64,000 bases of DNA, from the NCBI GenBank assembly GCA_963835935.1, contig CAWIHK010000005.1, positions 682,001 to 746,000 of the forward strand. Direction: 5' to 3'. The translations under genes were made by a program, and so were the position numbers. The DNA is from CAWIHK01 sp963835935 (GTDB lineage: Bacteria; Bacteroidota; Ignavibacteria; UBA10030; CAVZMI01). This document shows positions 61,605 to 64,000 of the stretch, in pieces; the stretch's first letter is position 1; each line of letters opens with the position of its first letter. The notes beneath the pieces are model-generated. The model did not search any database, had not been told where the DNA came from, and saw nothing but the letters and a program-made list of their open reading frames with translations.

Positions 61605-62735
61605 TTATTTTGAAAAATCTTTCAGAAGTTTCCGGGCCGCTGAATCCAAAGTATTTTTTGGATTCCGCAGTGCTTCCGCCTCACCGGTTATATCAATAAG
61701 GCGAATAATTTGATGTAAATCCATCGCATGGGCAATTTCATCCGGCGGTTGTTCAGAAGTACCTATAATTGCTAAAACAGGAATGCTTTTCTTCTTTGCC
61801 CGCTCAGCGACTCCGGAAATTGTTTTACCCATGAAAGTTTGTCGATCTAATTTCCCTTCACCCGTAAGAATAAAATCTGCATCGGCAATGAGAGAATAGA
61901 AATCGAGAGCATCGAGCACCACATCGATTCCACGCTTTAGTGTGGCGTTGCAAAATGCGGCAAGTCCAGCCGCGGCTCCGCCTGCCGCGCCCGATCCGGG
62001 TAAATCGGCAACGGCTTTTCCTAAATCTCGCCGGATGACCGATGCATAATGTGCGAGAGCTTCATCGAGTAATTTCACATCATCTTCTGTGGTGCCCTTT
62101 TGAGGACCGTAAACGTGAGAAGCACCGCTCGGGCCCAAAAGAATATTCGACACATCGCACATTGCAATGATTTTTGCTTCCTGTAATAAATGATTTCGAT
62201 TTGAAATATCGATCCGGTCAAGATTTGAAAGTGCGAGACCACCATGAATAATTTCATTTCCATTGGAATCGAGCAATTGATAACCAAGCGCTTGAGCGAT
62301 ACCTGCGCCGCCGTCGTTGGTGCCGCTGTCACCGAGTCCGACTAGAATATTTTTATAGCCAGCTTCGAGAATCGAGCGAAAAAGTTCACCGGCGCCGAAT
62401 GTTGTTGTAATTTTCGGATTTCGTTTTTCGGGCGGAACCAATTTTAATCCTGATGTGGATGAAATTTCGAAGACTGCAGATGTACGATCACCCAAAACTC
62501 CCCATCTTGCTTCTACTTCTTGATTGGGCAGTGGTCCGGATACAATTGCGGTTTGCGAATTTCCTTTTGTCGCTCCGATAAGAATTTCTGCAGTACCTTC
62601 ACCGCCATCGGCAAGCGGAAGTGTGATAATTGAAGCATCTGGAAAAACGGCTTGCGCTGCGACAGTCATGATATCCGCGGCTTCACGTGGAGTGAGAGTT
62701 CCTTTGAATGCTGTTGGAGCAATAACGATGCGCAT
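61605..62735 (-). CDS. Glycerate 2-kinase (GarK/GlxK family)
   Basis: 376 residues from ATG 62735 (MRIVIAPTAFKGTLTPREAA), the family start; the frame stays open upstream but that part has no family match. Motifs: ADGGEGT near 45, LPNQEVEARWGVLG, GLGDSGTNDGGAGIAQALG, GPSGASHVYGPQKG, and DFILTGEGKLDRQTFMGK near the C-terminus. Phosphorylates D-glycerate, feeding it into lower glycolysis. No glycerate dehydrogenase is nearby. Confidence 0.92.
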   Translation of the reverse strand: MRIVIAPTAFKGTLTPREAADIMTVAAQAVFPDASIITLPLADGGEGTAEILIGATKGNSQTAIVSGPLPNQEVEARWGVLGDRTSAVFEISSTSGLKLVPPEKRNPKITTTFGAGELFRSILEAGYKNILVGLGDSGTNDGGAGIAQALGYQLLDSNGNEIIHGGLALSNLDRIDISNRNHLLQEAKIIAMCDVSNILLGPSGASHVYGPQKGTTEDDVKLLDEALAHYASVIRRDLGKAVADLPGSGAAGGAAAGLAAFCNATLKRGIDVVLDALDFYSLIADADFILTGEGKLDRQTFMGKTISGVAERAKKKSIPVLAIIGTSEQPPDEIAHAMDLHQIIRLIDITGEAEALRNPKNTLDSAARKLLKDFSK

Positions 62736-63095
62736 GAGAAAACGTACGAAGAATAAATTGAGGGAGCAAGTAACTAGAAAGATGGGTAGTGTATCAGTTT
62801 GAATTTTAATTCTCTTATATCTGCTTGATCTGATAAAAAAGGTTTTGTACATTGCCACATGAAAAAGCCGAAAAAACCGAGAAACTCTAATTAGAATGTA
62901 AAGTCCATTGTTGACTTCGCAATGGGAGAAACCAAAGAAAAAAACAACAGAAAAAGGAAAAAAACCGCATGTCGTGAAACTTGTACAGTTAAGGGGACTA
63001 AAAGGTGGTAAGTCAACAGCAAAAACACTTACAGAAAGTCAGCGAATAACCTAATAATGGTCGTGAATACGGAATGAGTAACTGTCAGGAAATAG

Positions 63096-64000
63096 ATGCC
63101 TACAACTTTTGATGAATTAAACGAATGGATCAATGCGTCCTGTGAGGATTGTCGTCTTGAATTCAAAGAGGCGAAAAATACCTTTGCCTCCGAAAAGGTG
63201 ATGAAATACTGTGTTGCTATTGCGAATGAGGGTGGTGGAAAATTGATATTAGGCATCACAGACACTCCACCACGGAGAATTGTTGGAACACATGCATTTG
63301 GCAATGTCCAGGATATTCAAAGTAACATATTTAGTAGATTAAAATTTCGGATAGATGTTGAAGAACTGCAACACGATAATGGTAGGGTTCTTATCTTTCA
63401 CATTCCATCGCGACCGAAAGGGATGCCTATTGATTACAACGGGACATATTTGATGCGTGTGGGGGAGGAACTGCATCCTATGAGCTGGGATCAACTGAGA
63501 AAAATATATGACGAGGGTAAACCTGATTGGTTTTCTGAGATTGCACTTTCTGGAATCGCGGACGGAAATATTCTAGAGCTGTTAGATGTTGATGCATATT
63601 TCCGGCTGACAAAACAACCGGTTCCATCTTGGACTGATATTCTCGAACGATTTGCGCAGGAAGGATTGATAAAAAGAATAATTGATAATTTCTCAATTAC
63701 AAATCTAGGTGCTATTCTTTTTGCAAAGAATTTGAAAGCCTTCCGAGACTTGGAACGGAAAGCGGTTCGGGTGATTATATATGAAGGAAGAGACAAGACG
63801 GTCAAAACACATGCGGATATCACTGGAATTCTTGGGTATGCTGCTGGATTTGAAAGAATCATAAAATATATCAGTTCTTTCTTGCCCAAGAATGAGGTAA
63901 TTGGAAAAGCACTAAGGGAAACAATTCAGATGTATCCGGATATTGCTATAAGGGAATTAATTGCAAATGCTCTTATTCATCAGGACTTTACTGAGACTGG
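63096..64000 (+). CDS. AlbA_2 / RecG-like ATPase-domain protein, 3' truncated
   Basis: Open from ATG 63096 (AGGA at 63087-63090) to the window end, 301 codons seen, no stop. Residues 1-120 form an AlbA_2 (Schlafen-type) domain: ELNEWINASCEDCRLEFKEAK, VAIANEGGGKLILGIT, IPSRPKGMPIDYNGTYLMRVG. Residues about 180-301 match the RecG-like/HATPase_c_4 part (LGAILFAKNL, RELIANALIHQDFTETG, which is followed by ATP-site motifs in relatives). Such proteins are transcriptional regulators or defence-associated factors; the role here is unknown. The AT-rich, A-tract-rich 240 bases upstream hold no other gene. Confidence 0.8.
   Translation, partial: MPTTFDELNEWINASCEDCRLEFKEAKNTFASEKVMKYCVAIANEGGGKLILGITDTPPRRIVGTHAFGNVQDIQSNIFSRLKFRIDVEELQHDNGRVLIFHIPSRPKGMPIDYNGTYLMRVGEELHPMSWDQLRKIYDEGKPDWFSEIALSGIADGNILELLDVDAYFRLTKQPVPSWTDILERFAQEGLIKRIIDNFSITNLGAILFAKNLKAFRDLERKAVRVIIYEGRDKTVKTHADITGILGYAAGFERIIKYISSFLPKNEVIGKALRETIQMYPDIAIRELIANALIHQDFTET

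Noticed and set aside
62905..62925. Inverted repeat CCATTG..CAATGG as a terminator or attachment site
   Set aside because: Six-base arms with no T-tract and no flanking duplication; too short to support.

Overview
The window reads as chromosome from a Gram-negative bacterium of the Bacteroidota/Ignavibacteria (FCB) side of the tree. The signs are type IX secretion (T9SS) C-terminal sorting domains, S46 and S9 dipeptidyl peptidases, LptE/LptF/LptG, a LytS/LytTR pair, Rhs/YD fragments and a moderately AT-rich composition. Most genes have Shine-Dalgarno sites. Several promoters of the form TTGxxx-N17-TATATT or TATACT can be read directly, and at two genes the promoter sits so close to the ATG that the message may be leaderless. 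The genus cannot be named from the sequence alone.

Layout. 1-866: 3' end of a secreted CBM6/T9SS protein. 952-1944: pta. 2192-8388: a six-gene run (miaB, SPOR protein, sigma-54 activator, lptE, family 2 glycosyltransferase, TPR protein). 8434-14121: S46 peptidase, HAD phosphatase, DUF1569 protein and DPP-IV-like S9 peptidase. 14179-16236: two Rhs-core remnants around a very AT-rich RDD membrane gene. 16233-20353: lemA followed by three tandem M48 (HtpX-like) proteases, two of them recently duplicated or homogenised. 20459-23776: hydrolase, dcd, pyrF, TPR protein, hemerythrin. 24125-25899: LytS/LytTR two-component system. 26181-32732: an array of four PD40 beta-propeller surface proteins (two with T9SS tails, two with homopolymer frameshifts), with an esterase and a Cys-rich protein between them. 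32818-38544: two PAP2 phosphatases, an esterase, a TauE/SafE transporter and an S9 peptidase. 38841-42232: Tyr-rich lipoprotein, tRNA-Arg, tadA, prfA, DUF1385. 42312-44507: NtrC-type regulator and a soluble histidine kinase. 44978-52419: the fibre/secretion cluster described below. 52476-54919: lptG/lptF. 55054-60615: TPP-riboswitch-controlled thiMELCD. 60678-62735: SPFH protein and glycerate kinase. 63096-end: AlbA_2/RecG-like gene cut by the window edge.

The most interesting region is 44978-52419. Six small exported proteins (one a pseudogene) flank a periplasmic immunoglobulin-like protein and a 1006-residue protein combining NEW3/Ig domains, a putative outer-membrane barrel, carboxypeptidase-regulatory-like domains and a SPOR domain. 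The small proteins end in alternating hydrophobic beta-strands, and four of them have a glycine exactly 14 residues from the C-terminus. That is the donor-strand (beta-zipper) signature of chaperone-usher pilins. With a sigma-54 activator and kinase next door and a sigma-54-like promoter in front, this looks like a divergent, possibly undescribed chaperone-usher-like surface fibre system.

Several genes carry single-base frameshifts in or near short homopolymers. Assembly error and real slippage cannot be told apart here.
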